The translations under genes and the position numbers were made by a program. A stretch of DNA of 8,918 nt. Source: Thermoplasmata archaeon (lineage in GTDB: Archaea > Thermoplasmatota > Thermoplasmata > UBA184). The notes under the pieces were generated by a model. That model was not told the origin of the DNA, ran no database searches, and saw only the letters and a program-made list of their open reading frames with translations. This document shows, piece by piece, positions 1 through 7,100 of this stretch (the stretch's first letter is position 1; each line of letters begins with the position of its first letter). The stretch is from contig DAHVAA010000056.1 in NCBI GenBank assembly GCA_027314845.1, positions 1 to 8,918 on the forward strand. Direction: 5' to 3'.

Positions 1-72
1 ATCCTGATCGCCCATCTCAAGCAGTTCCTCGAGGTGATCCTGGAGAAGGACCCCGAGGCTCCGCCCGCGTAG
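1..72 (+). CDS. C-terminal end of an unidentified protein (5' truncated by the window)
   Basis: Frame 1 is open from the first base to a TAG at 70-72 and gives 23 residues. The stretch begins with a hydrophobic, helix-prone segment (ILIAHLKQFLEVILEKD) and ends in a short Ala/Pro tail (PEAPPA). The stop lies 11 nt before the taw2 ATG in the same orientation, so the two genes are probably co-transcribed, which also explains why no promoter is visible before taw2. An amphipathic C-terminal helix occurs in many small archaeal proteins, and too little is present to name the family. The call rests on the open frame, the helix-like composition and the operon-like spacing. Confidence 0.55.
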   Translation: MLIAHLKQFLEVILEKDPEAPPA

Positions 73-83
73 GCCGGCGTTCG

Positions 84-959
84 ATGCGGACCCCAGGGGC
101 CGGGACCCGTCCGAGGGTCCCTCCCGCCGAGCGCGTGCGCGGCCGGCTGGAAGGTCTCGTCGGCGGACAGCTCGCCGGGGCGATGCCTGCGGGGTACCAA
201 CGGCTCGGTCGGGTCTTGCTCCTCCGGCTGCCCGAACGACTGCGGCCCTACGGACGCGAGATCGGAGAAGCCTGGCGGGCCGAACTCGGGGTAGAGACCG
301 TGCTCGTGGTCGCGGGGCCGATCGAGGGAGAGTTGCGCACCCCGCGCGTCGAGCGGGTCGCGGGCGGCCCGACGGAGACCGAAGTCACCGAGCACGGGGT
401 CCGCTGGCGGTTCGATGCCGCCCGCATCATGTTCGCCGCGGGGAACCGTACCGAGCGGCTCCGGGCCGGGCGGCTCGTCCGGCCCGGGGAGACCGTGGTC
501 GACCTCTTCGCCGGGATCGGCTACTTCACGATCCCCGCGGCGCGGGCCGGCGCCGGGCTCGTGATCGCGGTCGAGAAGAATCCGCTCGCCGCCCGGTACC
601 TGCGCGAGAACGCGGTCGCGAACGGCGTCGACCGCCGCGTCGAGGTCCGGGAAGGCGACAATCGCAGCCTGGCGCTCCCCGCGGCCCGTGCCGACCGGGT
701 CTTTCTCGGTTACCTCCCGAGCGCGATCCCATGGGTGCCGCGTGCCCTCGAACTCCTCCGCTCGACCGGGGGCTGGTTGCACGTCCATACGGTGGAGGAT
801 GTCCGGGACGCCCTGCCCCGAGCGATCGAATCGGTCCGTCGGGCCGTCGAAGGGTCGGGCGGGCGGCTCCTGGCCGAACCCGGGGCGCGCGAGGTCAAGC
901 CGTACGGGCCGGGGCGGTCCCACGTGGTGGTCGATGCCTTAGCGGCCCGCGCGGCCTAG
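84..959 (+). CDS. taw2: Taw2/TYW2-type tRNA(Phe) wyosine aminocarboxypropyltransferase
   Basis: Class I Rossmann SAM-dependent enzyme of the Trm5/TYW2 superfamily, 291 aa. Family knowledge: archaeal Taw2 transfers the 3-amino-3-carboxypropyl group of SAM onto 4-demethylwyosine at G37 of tRNA(Phe), in the cytoplasm. Visible evidence: an N-terminal domain (about 35-125) ending in the conserved FDAARIMFAAGNRTER; SAM motif I DLFAGIGYFTIP (140-151); acidic residue E164 in VEKNP at the end of strand 2; GDNR (191-194); LGYLP (208-212) where Trm5 has an N-x-P motif; and a C-terminal EVKPYGPGRSHVVVD segment. GDNR plus GYLP favours Taw2 over the m1G37 methyltransferase Trm5. The ATG at 84 keeps the usual N-terminal domain intact; ATG 183 would shorten it. 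There is no Shine-Dalgarno, and an 11-nt gap to the upstream stop suggests an operon. Its TAG overlaps the stop of the convergent aminotransferase. Confidence 0.88.
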   Translation: MRTPGAGTRPRVPPAERVRGRLEGLVGGQLAGAMPAGYQRLGRVLLLRLPERLRPYGREIGEAWRAELGVETVLVVAGPIEGELRTPRVERVAGGPTETEVTEHGVRWRFDAARIMFAAGNRTERLRAGRLVRPGETVVDLFAGIGYFTIPAARAGAGLVIAVEKNPLAARYLRENAVANGVDRRVEVREGDNRSLALPAARADRVFLGYLPSAIPWVPRALELLRSTGGWLHVHTVEDVRDALPRAIESVRRAVEGSGGRLLAEPGAREVKPYGPGRSHVVVDALAARAA

Positions 960-2098
960 GCGACGGTCGCGCTCGCCGCCTTCGGCGGGGTCGCCCGCGC
1001 GGCGAGCTCCCGCATCGCCTCGGGGAAGCTGCGGGCGAACCGCTCGATCTCCCCGGGGGGGTTCGAGAAGGAGACCCGCACGAACCGGCTGCCGTGCCGG
1101 GGCGAGAGATAGTTCCCGGCCCGGACGAACACACCATGGCGGTAGAGGAGCTCCTCCTGCACCGCTTCGGGAGCGACCCCGGTCGCGCCGAGGTCGATCA
1201 CAAGCATGTTGGCCTGCGAGGGATAGACCGGCAGCGACGTGCCGGGGACCCCCGCGACGACCTCGCGGACCCGAGCGCCGTTCGCCCGGGTCTGCCGGAC
1301 CACCTCCCCGATCCACTTCGGTTTGGTGCGCAGCGCCGCTCGCGCCGCGGCCTGGGCCAGCACGTTCACCCCGAGGTCGTTCGTGTTGTACTTCGCGATC
1401 GCCGCCACGCGTTCCGGCCGTGCGGTGAACCCGCCAACTCGCATGCCTGCGAGGCCGCAGTTCTTCGAGACCGACCAGACGGTCACGGTCTCCTCGGGGG
1501 CGAACTCGGCCGCCAGAGCGTGGTGCTCGGCGAAGTCCCGGTAGGTCACATCGTTGAGGAGGTGGAGGTGGTGGTCGTGCGCGACCTCCGCGATCGCGCG
1601 AACCTCGTCGCGAGGGTACCCCGACCCGAGGGGGTTCAACGGGTCGATGAGGAGGATCATCTTCGTCCTCGGCCCGATCGCTTCCTGGATGCGCTCGGCG
1701 GTGAGGCGATACGGCGGCGCGTAGATGTCGAGGTTGACGGTCCGCGCCCCCGCGAGCTCGACGAACCGATGGATGATCAGGTAGCTCGGGTCGGAGGCGA
1801 TCACTTCGTCGCCCGCGCCGAGGAGGGCGCGCGTGACCATGTAGAGGGATTCGGTCCCCCCGCCCGTCAGGAACGGCCGGGTGCCGGCGAGCCCCAGGTC
1901 GGCCGTCACCAGGTCGAGGAGCTCGGGGTCGCCCGAGGCGAGGGGGTAGCCCTCGTAGCGTCGCTCGCGGATCGCCTCGTCCAGCGCCCCGCGGACGACC
2001 TCGGGCGGAACGAGGTGGTTCGTGTTCTGGCTCAGCCAAGCGATCTCGGCGTGGTGGGCGTGCGCGTAGCGGAACGCGTCGGCGGAGGGGCTCGACAC
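956..2098 (-). CDS. PLP-dependent class I/II aminotransferase, substrate unknown
   Basis: Fold-type I aminotransferase of 380 aa, close to the family's usual length; expected to be a cytosolic, PLP-dependent amino-group transfer enzyme. Visible residues: GGGTES (79-84) for the PLP phosphate; Y105 in the SDPSY loop as likely ring-stacking residue; DPLNPLG (152-158), a variant of NPxNPTG with N155 kept; D183 and Y186 in NDVTY, replacing the common DEAY; Schiff-base lysine K212 in SVSKNCGLAGMRVG, with R220; and R341 in FVRVSFS as probable substrate-carboxylate arginine. The SKxxGLAGxRxG pattern resembles histidinol-phosphate, aspartate and aromatic aminotransferases, and I cannot choose among them. 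The start is a GTG at 2098, 24 nt after the methyltransferase stop. No ATG, GTG or TTG lies between that GTG and the in-frame TAA at 2123-2125, so an upstream start is unlikely. No own promoter is seen, so it is probably the last gene of the operon. Confidence 0.85.
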   Translation of the reverse strand: MSSPSADAFRYAHAHHAEIAWLSQNTNHLVPPEVVRGALDEAIRERRYEGYPLASGDPELLDLVTADLGLAGTRPFLTGGGTESLYMVTRALLGAGDEVIASDPSYLIIHRFVELAGARTVNLDIYAPPYRLTAERIQEAIGPRTKMILLIDPLNPLGSGYPRDEVRAIAEVAHDHHLHLLNDVTYRDFAEHHALAAEFAPEETVTVWSVSKNCGLAGMRVGGFTARPERVAAIAKYNTNDLGVNVLAQAAARAALRTKPKWIGEVVRQTRANGARVREVVAGVPGTSLPVYPSQANMLVIDLGATGVAPEAVQEELLYRHGVFVRAGNYLSPRHGSRFVRVSFSNPPGEIERFARSFPEAMRELAARATPPKAASATVA

Positions 2099-2122
2099 GT
2101 CCGCGAACGGTTTCGCGACGGC

Positions 2123-2947
2123 TTAACGGCTTTGGGTCGGAGCCGGGGTGCCCGCCTCCCCGAGGAACGTCGTCACGATGCCGAACGACTGGGGTCGGCA
2201 TTCCGTCCGCGTGAAGCCGGCGGTCGAGAGCGCCGCCCGGAACGCCTCCCGTGGGGGGAGGCTTCGCAGCGACTCCGGTAGGTAGCGGTACGGTCCGGCG
2301 CTCCGCACCGCCGCCCCCAGCCATGGGACGACGCGGTCGAAGTAGGCGTGGAAGATCCGGCCGAACGTCGGGGAGACCGGCTCGGTGATCTCGAGCGTCA
2401 GCAGCACCCCCTGGGGACGCAGGACCCGATGCATCTCCGCGAGCGCGGTCGGCAGGCTCGAGAGGTTCCGAGCGACGAACGCGTTGGTGACGAGGTCGAA
2501 GCTCCCGTCGGCGAACGGAAGCCGGAGCGCCGTCGCCCGGGCAAAATCCACCCGGGGTCCCTCCCGCCGCGGACGGGTCGCCGCGTCGGCGCGCTCGAGC
2601 ATCGCGTCGGTGAAGTCGGCCGCGAGCACCCGGGCCGTCGGGTAGTGCCGCGCGACCAGCCGGGCGAGCTCGCCGGTGCCGCACCCGAGGTCGAGGGCTC
2701 GCCGGATCGGGCCGGGAGCGCGGAACCGGTCAAGGTCCCAGAGCGCCCGAGGCCGCCACAGGTAGTCGTTCCCGAGCGAGGCGACGTGGTCGAACCACTC
2801 GTAGCGTTGGGCGATATGGGTGAACATCCGCCGGACGTCTCGCTCGAAGGTCGGGAGCGAACGGTCCGGATGGGGCGAACCGTCGGGCGCGGTGGGCCCG
2901 GGAGCGGCGACGGCCGACATCGTCGGCCCAGCACGCCGCGCCGCCAT
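2123..2947 (-). CDS. UbiE/MenG-like SAM-dependent methyltransferase, probably demethylmenaquinone methyltransferase
   Basis: Class I SAM methyltransferase, 274 aa. Family knowledge: MenG/UbiE C-methylates the quinone ring in the last step of menaquinone synthesis. Visible evidence: RYEWFDHVASLGNDYLWR (49-66), matching the family's N-terminal RYDxMNxxxSxGxxxLWR block; motif I ALDLGCGTGELA (84-95); D111 in AADFT as ribose-binding acid; LPFADGSFD (143-151); FVARNLSSL (157-165), like the family's FGLRN; MHRVLRPQGVLLTLEITEP (172-190); and YRYLPESLRSLP (220-231), the quinone-methyltransferase C-terminal signature. Family members are usually 230-250 aa. The excess is an N-terminal Pro/Ala-rich segment of about 30 residues, and M10 is an alternative start. 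The gene begins 11 nt after the ATPase stop, with no Shine-Dalgarno or TATA box, so it is probably co-transcribed. The subfamily call is good; the exact quinone or other substrate is inferred. Confidence 0.8.
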   Translation of the reverse strand: MAARRAGPTMSAVAAPGPTAPDGSPHPDRSLPTFERDVRRMFTHIAQRYEWFDHVASLGNDYLWRPRALWDLDRFRAPGPIRRALDLGCGTGELARLVARHYPTARVLAADFTDAMLERADAATRPRREGPRVDFARATALRLPFADGSFDLVTNAFVARNLSSLPTALAEMHRVLRPQGVLLTLEITEPVSPTFGRIFHAYFDRVVPWLGAAVRSAGPYRYLPESLRSLPPREAFRAALSTAGFTRTECRPQSFGIVTTFLGEAGTPAPTQSR

Positions 2948-2958
2948 AACGGTGCGGC

Positions 2959-5367
2959 TCAGCCGGCCCGGCCGAGCGCGGTCGCGAGCGCGGCGTGCCG
3001 GGGCCTAAAGTCGGGGCGGTGCTCGAGGAGCCCGCTCGCCTCCGCGTCCTTGAGGCGGTCCCGGGCCTCGCGGAGGTCTCCGCTCTGGTACGAGAGCTGA
3101 GCGAGCCGCAGCAGCATTTCGGAGACCTCCGGCCCGAGCCGCATCTCCCGGGCCCGGGCGAGCGCGTCCTGGAAGTGGGTCTCCGCCTCGTCCAGATCCC
3201 CTTTCGCCTCGGCGATCATCCCGCGGGACATCGCGATCTGCTGCTCGCCGAGCCGGTCGCCGATCGGCTCGAGCACCTTCACCGCCCGGGCGAGCGCGGT
3301 CCGGGCGGGGTCCGGACGGCCGAGTTCCGCGTGCCACTGGGCGAGGTTGAGGTGGCAGTAACCGATCCAGATCGGTGAGCGGGAGCGCTCGGCCGCGGCG
3401 ATCGCGATGCCGATATCGCGGAGCGCCGCCTCCACCCGACCGGAGCCGTACTCGAGGACCGCCCGGTTCATCAGCACCCGCGCCCGGGCGCCGTGATCCG
3501 CGACCGTCCCGAAGAGGTCGGCCGCCCGCGCGTACATCTCGAGGGCCGGTTCGAACCGCACCTCCCCGAGCGGCACCATCGTGTTCGCCACATCGACGAG
3601 CGCGTGCCCCTGCTCGAGCGGGGTCCCCTCCTTCTCGGCGATCTCGAGCGCCGCCCGCTGGTGCGTCTCTGCTTGCGGGAGGTCGCCTCGCCGCCAGAAG
3701 ACGACGCCGAGGACACGGTGGGCGGCCATGAGGTCGCGCGCGCTGGCGACCTTCTCGACCAAGGCCATCGCCTCGTTGGCGAGCGCTTCGGCGGAGCCGT
3801 ATTCGCTGCGGTCGCAGCGGGTCTGGGCCAGTCCGAGGAGCGCCCGGCCGAGCTCGAGGTCGAGGCCGGAGCGCTCCCGCGCCCGGTCGACCGCCTCGAC
3901 CAGGACCTCCTCCGACCGATGGAGGGTGCCGAGTTCGTCCAGAAGCCTCCCCTCCTCCGTCAGAAGCCGGATCTCGACCCGCGGGTCGCGCGACGGCCGC
4001 CGTCGCTCCGCCTCGAGCGCGCGAGCAAGGTGCGCGACGGCCGTTTCGAACGCGAAGGCACGGGTCGCGAGCTGCGCCGCCCGAAGATTGTACTCGACCG
4101 CGCGGGCGTCCTCCCGGCCCAGGTAGAACTGCCGTGCGAGCTCGGCATCGCTCGAGCCCCCGCGCGCCGCGAACGCGCACCCGATCTTGCGATGCAGGAT
4201 CCGCCGTCGGGTCTCCGTGAGCGCGGAGTAGACGCGCGCGCGCACCGCCTCGACGACGAATTCGTAGACCTCGTTTCCCTTCTCCCGAAGGAGGCCGGCC
4301 TGGACCAGGTGGTCGAGGCTCTCCGAGACGCGCTCCTCCTCCATTCCGGCCACCGCGGACAGGTCGCGGAACTCGAACTCCTTGCCGAGCGCGGTCGCGT
4401 ACGTGAGGAGGCGTCGGTCGGCTTCGGCGAGGAGCCGGACGCGACCGAGGAGGATTTCGACGATGTCCTTGCCTTCGGGGGTTCCGCTCGGTGGACGGGA
4501 CCCTGAGCCCGTGACCGTTCGCACGAGCTGTTCGATGAAGAGGGGGTTGCCTTCGGTCTGGGCATGCCAGCGCAGGACACTGGTCGGGTCGGGGTCGCGC
4601 CCCCCCAGGATCCAACGGACGTAGCCGGTGACCTCCTCGACGTTGAGCGGAGGGACGGTGCGGACGCGCACGGTGCCGAGCCGTTCGATGTCGGCGATCG
4701 CCGCGCGCGAGCCCTCGGTCGCGGGCGTGTCCTCCCCGACCGTCGCGACGACGAGGATGGGGCTTGACCCGAGCTCGTGGGCGAGGCGGCGCAGGAACTC
4801 CATCGACGACGGGTCGGCAAACTGCAGGTCGTCGATGGCGAGGAGGACCGGCCCATCGCGGCTCAACGTCCGGAAGCGCTCGCCCAGTTGGCCGAGCATC
4901 TCCTCGCGTCCAGCTCCAAGCCCTTCGATCGCGGTCGCGCCGAGCGGGGCGAGGATCCTCTCGAGTTCCTCCCCATCGACCTCGGCGGTCGTCGCCGCGG
5001 AAGGGGAAAGCAAGGGGTCCGGCTCCGGATACGGCGCGAGGAACATGGCGAGCGTCGGATCGGGGGCCGGCGCCGGGGATCGACTCGGTCGGCTCGACCG
5101 AAGCAGTCCGCCGACCAGCGCGAACGGGGCGGGCAGCTCCTCCGGGAGCGCTCGCCCGGTGAGGACGCGAAACCCCTCCTCGAGCGCGAGGTCGGTCACG
5201 GCGGCGAGGGTGCGGCTCTTCCCGACCCCGGCCGGGCCCGTGAGCAGGAGCGCCCCGCCCTCCCCTGCCCGAGCGCGCTCGAGGAGCTCTCGTGCCTCCC
5301 CCAGCAGCTCCTCCCGACCGAACAGGGGCCGGCCGCTCCCTCCGCGGTCGTTCCCGCTCGCGGCCAT
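2959..5367 (-). CDS. STAND/AAA-type ATPase with C-terminal TPR array, no recognisable output domain
   Basis: 802-aa multidomain protein of the AAA_16/STAND ATPase plus TPR type. Family knowledge: such proteins are nucleotide-controlled signalling switches or scaffolds, with TPRs binding a partner or ligand. Visible domains in order: PLFGREELL (14-22) at the entry of the ATPase; Walker A GPAGVGKS (44-51); a Pro/Ser-rich low-complexity stretch (about 91-130); Walker B VLLAIDDLQFAD (174-185) with D179 and D180; EGNPLFIEQL (272-281), the conserved helical-domain motif; a winged-helix-like module (about 316-396) ending in ILHRKIG; then alpha-helical TPR-like repeats from about 405 to the end. No DNA-binding HTH tail, cyclase, nuclease or TIR domain is seen at either end. 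The ATG at 5367 lies 14 nt after the upstream paralogue's stop. A TATA-like box inside that paralogue may give it its own transcript. The ligand is unknown. Confidence 0.85.
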   Translation of the reverse strand: MAASGNDRGGSGRPLFGREELLGEARELLERARAGEGGALLLTGPAGVGKSRTLAAVTDLALEEGFRVLTGRALPEELPAPFALVGGLLRSSRPSRSPAPAPDPTLAMFLAPYPEPDPLLSPSAATTAEVDGEELERILAPLGATAIEGLGAGREEMLGQLGERFRTLSRDGPVLLAIDDLQFADPSSMEFLRRLAHELGSSPILVVATVGEDTPATEGSRAAIADIERLGTVRVRTVPPLNVEEVTGYVRWILGGRDPDPTSVLRWHAQTEGNPLFIEQLVRTVTGSGSRPPSGTPEGKDIVEILLGRVRLLAEADRRLLTYATALGKEFEFRDLSAVAGMEEERVSESLDHLVQAGLLREKGNEVYEFVVEAVRARVYSALTETRRRILHRKIGCAFAARGGSSDAELARQFYLGREDARAVEYNLRAAQLATRAFAFETAVAHLARALEAERRRPSRDPRVEIRLLTEEGRLLDELGTLHRSEEVLVEAVDRARERSGLDLELGRALLGLAQTRCDRSEYGSAEALANEAMALVEKVASARDLMAAHRVLGVVFWRRGDLPQAETHQRAALEIAEKEGTPLEQGHALVDVANTMVPLGEVRFEPALEMYARAADLFGTVADHGARARVLMNRAVLEYGSGRVEAALRDIGIAIAAAERSRSPIWIGYCHLNLAQWHAELGRPDPARTALARAVKVLEPIGDRLGEQQIAMSRGMIAEAKGDLDEAETHFQDALARAREMRLGPEVSEMLLRLAQLSYQSGDLREARDRLKDAEASGLLEHRPDFRPRHAALATALGRAG

Positions 5368-5381
5368 GGCTGCCCGTCCGT

Positions 5382-7007
5382 TCAGCCGGGCCCGGCCTTA
5401 TAATCCTCGTCCGGCGACCGGTCCCGGTTCGGAGCCGGTCCCTTCGGAGGAGCACCGGGCGCGGTCGGGTCTTCCGGGCCGATCTGTCGGCCGAGCTCCT
5501 CGAAGCTGGCGGCGAGGTTCGGTCGGACGTCGGCGAGCCCCAGCTCGGCCGCGGTGCGGTACGCGGCGCGCGCTCCGTCGAGGTCGCGCGTCTTGAAACG
5601 CAAGCGGGCGAGATGGTACTCGACCTCGGCCCGGTCGGCCGGGAGCCGCAGCCGCTCGCACATCTCGGCGGCCCGAACGAAGGCGCGTTCGGCATCTTCC
5701 CACTGCCCTCGCTTCTCGGCGATGAGACCCCGGTTCTGCGCGGTCTGTTCGAGGCCGAGGTCGTCGGCCATCCGCGAGAGGAGGCGGTCGGCCTGCTCGT
5801 TGTCGCGTTCGGCCTCCTCGAGCTGACCGAGCGCGAGTCGCATCTCCACGCCCGAGAGCAGCGCCCGGCCCGTCGACCGCGCGTCGTGCGCCCGCTCCCC
5901 GGCATCCCGGGCCTTCTCGAGGTACTCGAGCCCGTCCTGAGGTCGGGTCTCCCCGACCGTGACGCCGAGGTTGTGGTAGGCCCGAGCCAGCTCGACCCAG
6001 TCGCTCGCCTCTCGGAGCCGGTCGACCGCGCGTTCGTACCACTCGATCGCAATGGAGCGGACTTCCGGGCCCAGCAACGCGAACGAATTCCCGATATCGA
6101 TGGAGAGTCGGCCCAAGAAGCGCAGGTCCCGGGCGCCCCCGAGCTCGTCCAGTGCCCGCATGCTCTCGTCCAGCGCCTCGCGATAGGCGCCCCGCTGGAA
6201 CTCGAGCCGTCCGAGGAGCCGGTAGGTCTGCGCCATCCCGAGGTGGTCCCCCACCTCGCCGAACAGCTTCTGGGCCGCCAGCGAACCGCGGACCGCGGCC
6301 TCGACGTCGAGGTTCTCCCGGGCGACCTCGGCGCGGGCGAGGAGCAGCCGGCCGCGGATGCGGGGTTCTTCCGTACCCAGGCGGTCGAGGGCCTCCCCGA
6401 ACGATCGGTCGGCCGCCGCGAAGCTCCCCATCGAGTAGTAGAGGTCTCCGAGCGCCTCGGCGACCTCCGCCTGTTCGCGCCGTCGGTCCCCCTCGAGCGC
6501 GGCGAGGTCGAGGAGCACCCGCTGGAGATGGTTCGCGGCCAGCTCGGGCTCTCCGGCCGCGCGCGCCGCCTCGGCGGCCGAGCGGTTGTAGGTGTACGAC
6601 TTCGCCGGGACCTTGCCGAGGAAGTAGTGGCGCCCGAGCTCGGCCAGGACCACGGGCGACGGGTCGGGGTACATCTTCTCGAGGACGGTCCCGATCTTCC
6701 GGTGCAGCACGCGGAGCCGGCTCTCCGTGAGCGACCGATAGACCCGGCCCCGGAACTCCTCCTCGGTGAACGCGAAGCGCTCGCCGCCCGGCCGTTCCAC
6801 CAGGACTCCGGCGTGCACGAGCTGCTCGAGCTGCTCGGCGAGCAGCTCCTCGTCCATCCCCATCGCCGCGACGATCAGCCCGAAGTCGAACTCCGGCCCG
6901 ATCGCGCTCGCGTAAGCGAGGATCCGATGCTGCTCGGCCGTGAGCTCCTCGAGCCGGGGCGGGCCGCTCCGGCCGTCGGACCCGGCCCGCGCCGCATCGC
7001 CCGGCAT
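5382..7007 (-). CDS. TPR protein with winged-helix-like N-terminus; ATPase-less paralogue of the downstream gene
   Basis: 541-aa predicted cytosolic protein with no P-loop. Residues about 25-106 align without large gaps to residues 316-396 of the adjacent ATPase: compare LAYASAIGPEFDF with LTYATALGKEFEF, and VLHRKIG with ILHRKIG. The same order follows, with TPR-like helical repeats from about 118 to 510 (for example ALGDLYYSMGSFAAADRSFGEAL), then a Pro/Gly-rich charged tail of about 30 residues. It therefore looks like the STAND protein minus its nucleotide-binding domain. The loss is not a recent truncation at the start: an in-frame TAA lies 10 codons upstream (7035-7037), inside an AT-rich TATA-like box placed correctly for an ATG at 7007, so the gene starts cleanly here. 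It is first in the operon. Likely role: protein-protein interaction or regulation, perhaps pairing with the ATPase paralogue; this is inference. Confidence 0.82.
   Translation of the reverse strand: MPGDAARAGSDGRSGPPRLEELTAEQHRILAYASAIGPEFDFGLIVAAMGMDEELLAEQLEQLVHAGVLVERPGGERFAFTEEEFRGRVYRSLTESRLRVLHRKIGTVLEKMYPDPSPVVLAELGRHYFLGKVPAKSYTYNRSAAEAARAAGEPELAANHLQRVLLDLAALEGDRRREQAEVAEALGDLYYSMGSFAAADRSFGEALDRLGTEEPRIRGRLLLARAEVARENLDVEAAVRGSLAAQKLFGEVGDHLGMAQTYRLLGRLEFQRGAYREALDESMRALDELGGARDLRFLGRLSIDIGNSFALLGPEVRSIAIEWYERAVDRLREASDWVELARAYHNLGVTVGETRPQDGLEYLEKARDAGERAHDARSTGRALLSGVEMRLALGQLEEAERDNEQADRLLSRMADDLGLEQTAQNRGLIAEKRGQWEDAERAFVRAAEMCERLRLPADRAEVEYHLARLRFKTRDLDGARAAYRTAAELGLADVRPNLAASFEELGRQIGPEDPTAPGAPPKGPAPNRDRSPDEDYKAGPG
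5397..5404 (-). promoter_or_regulatory. Possible internal TATA box before the STAND ATPase gene
   Basis: Minus-strand ATTATAAG lies 30-37 nt before the ATG at 5367. It is embedded in the last codons of the upstream TPR gene (part of its DEDYK residues). In a neighbourhood of roughly 70% GC this AT run is conspicuous and its spacing fits a transcript with a leader of only a few bases. It could let the ATPase, methyltransferase and aminotransferase genes be transcribed without the ATPase-less paralogue. It may also be a chance result of the Asp-Tyr-Lys codons. Confidence 0.4.
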
Positions 7008-7034
7008 CGGCTCGATGTTACCCCGGCCGAAGGG

Positions 7035-7040
7035 TTAAAT
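7035..7040 (-). promoter_or_regulatory. TATA-like box of the TPR/ATPase/methyltransferase/aminotransferase operon
   Basis: Read on the minus strand, ATTTAA stands out in a very GC-rich background 28-33 nt before the ATG at 7007. This is where an archaeal TATA box would sit if transcription begins at or a few bases before the start codon. No Shine-Dalgarno lies before the ATG, consistent with a leaderless message. Inferred from composition and spacing only. Confidence 0.5.
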
Positions 7041-7100
7041 CCCTCTCTCGACGCGACCACGGTGGGGCCGCCGACCGGAGCGGGCCCCTCTCCGCAAGGG

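Noticed and set aside
84..959. Trm5 (m1G37 methyltransferase) as the identity of the plus-strand SAM enzyme
   Set aside because: GDNR and GYLP in place of the Trm5 N-x-P motif fit Taw2/TYW2 better.
976..988. Hairpin CCGCC-TTC-GGCGG near the aminotransferase 3' end, as a terminator
   Set aside because: It is inside the coding sequence, short, typical of this GC content, and not followed by a T tract.
731..2281. 516-codon plus-strand open frame opposite the aminotransferase
   Set aside because: Antisense shadow. It overlaps the end of taw2 and has no recognisable fold.
939..2684. Long minus-strand open frame across the aminotransferase and methyltransferase
   Set aside because: Its translation is low-complexity Arg/Ala/Gly without motifs, whereas the other frame gives intact PLP and SAM motifs.
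3005..6052. A 1015-codon open frame on the minus strand spanning both TPR genes
   Set aside because: It is Arg/Pro/Gly-rich with no domains, and it overlaps two proteins with clear motifs in another frame. It is a shadow produced by high GC.
6819..6848. Perfect 9-bp inverted repeat GAGCTGCTC / GAGCAGCTC plus a tandem copy
   Set aside because: It lies in the winged-helix coding region and is explained by codons for the Leu/Glu/Gln-rich helix ELLAEQLEQL. It has no terminator-like T run.
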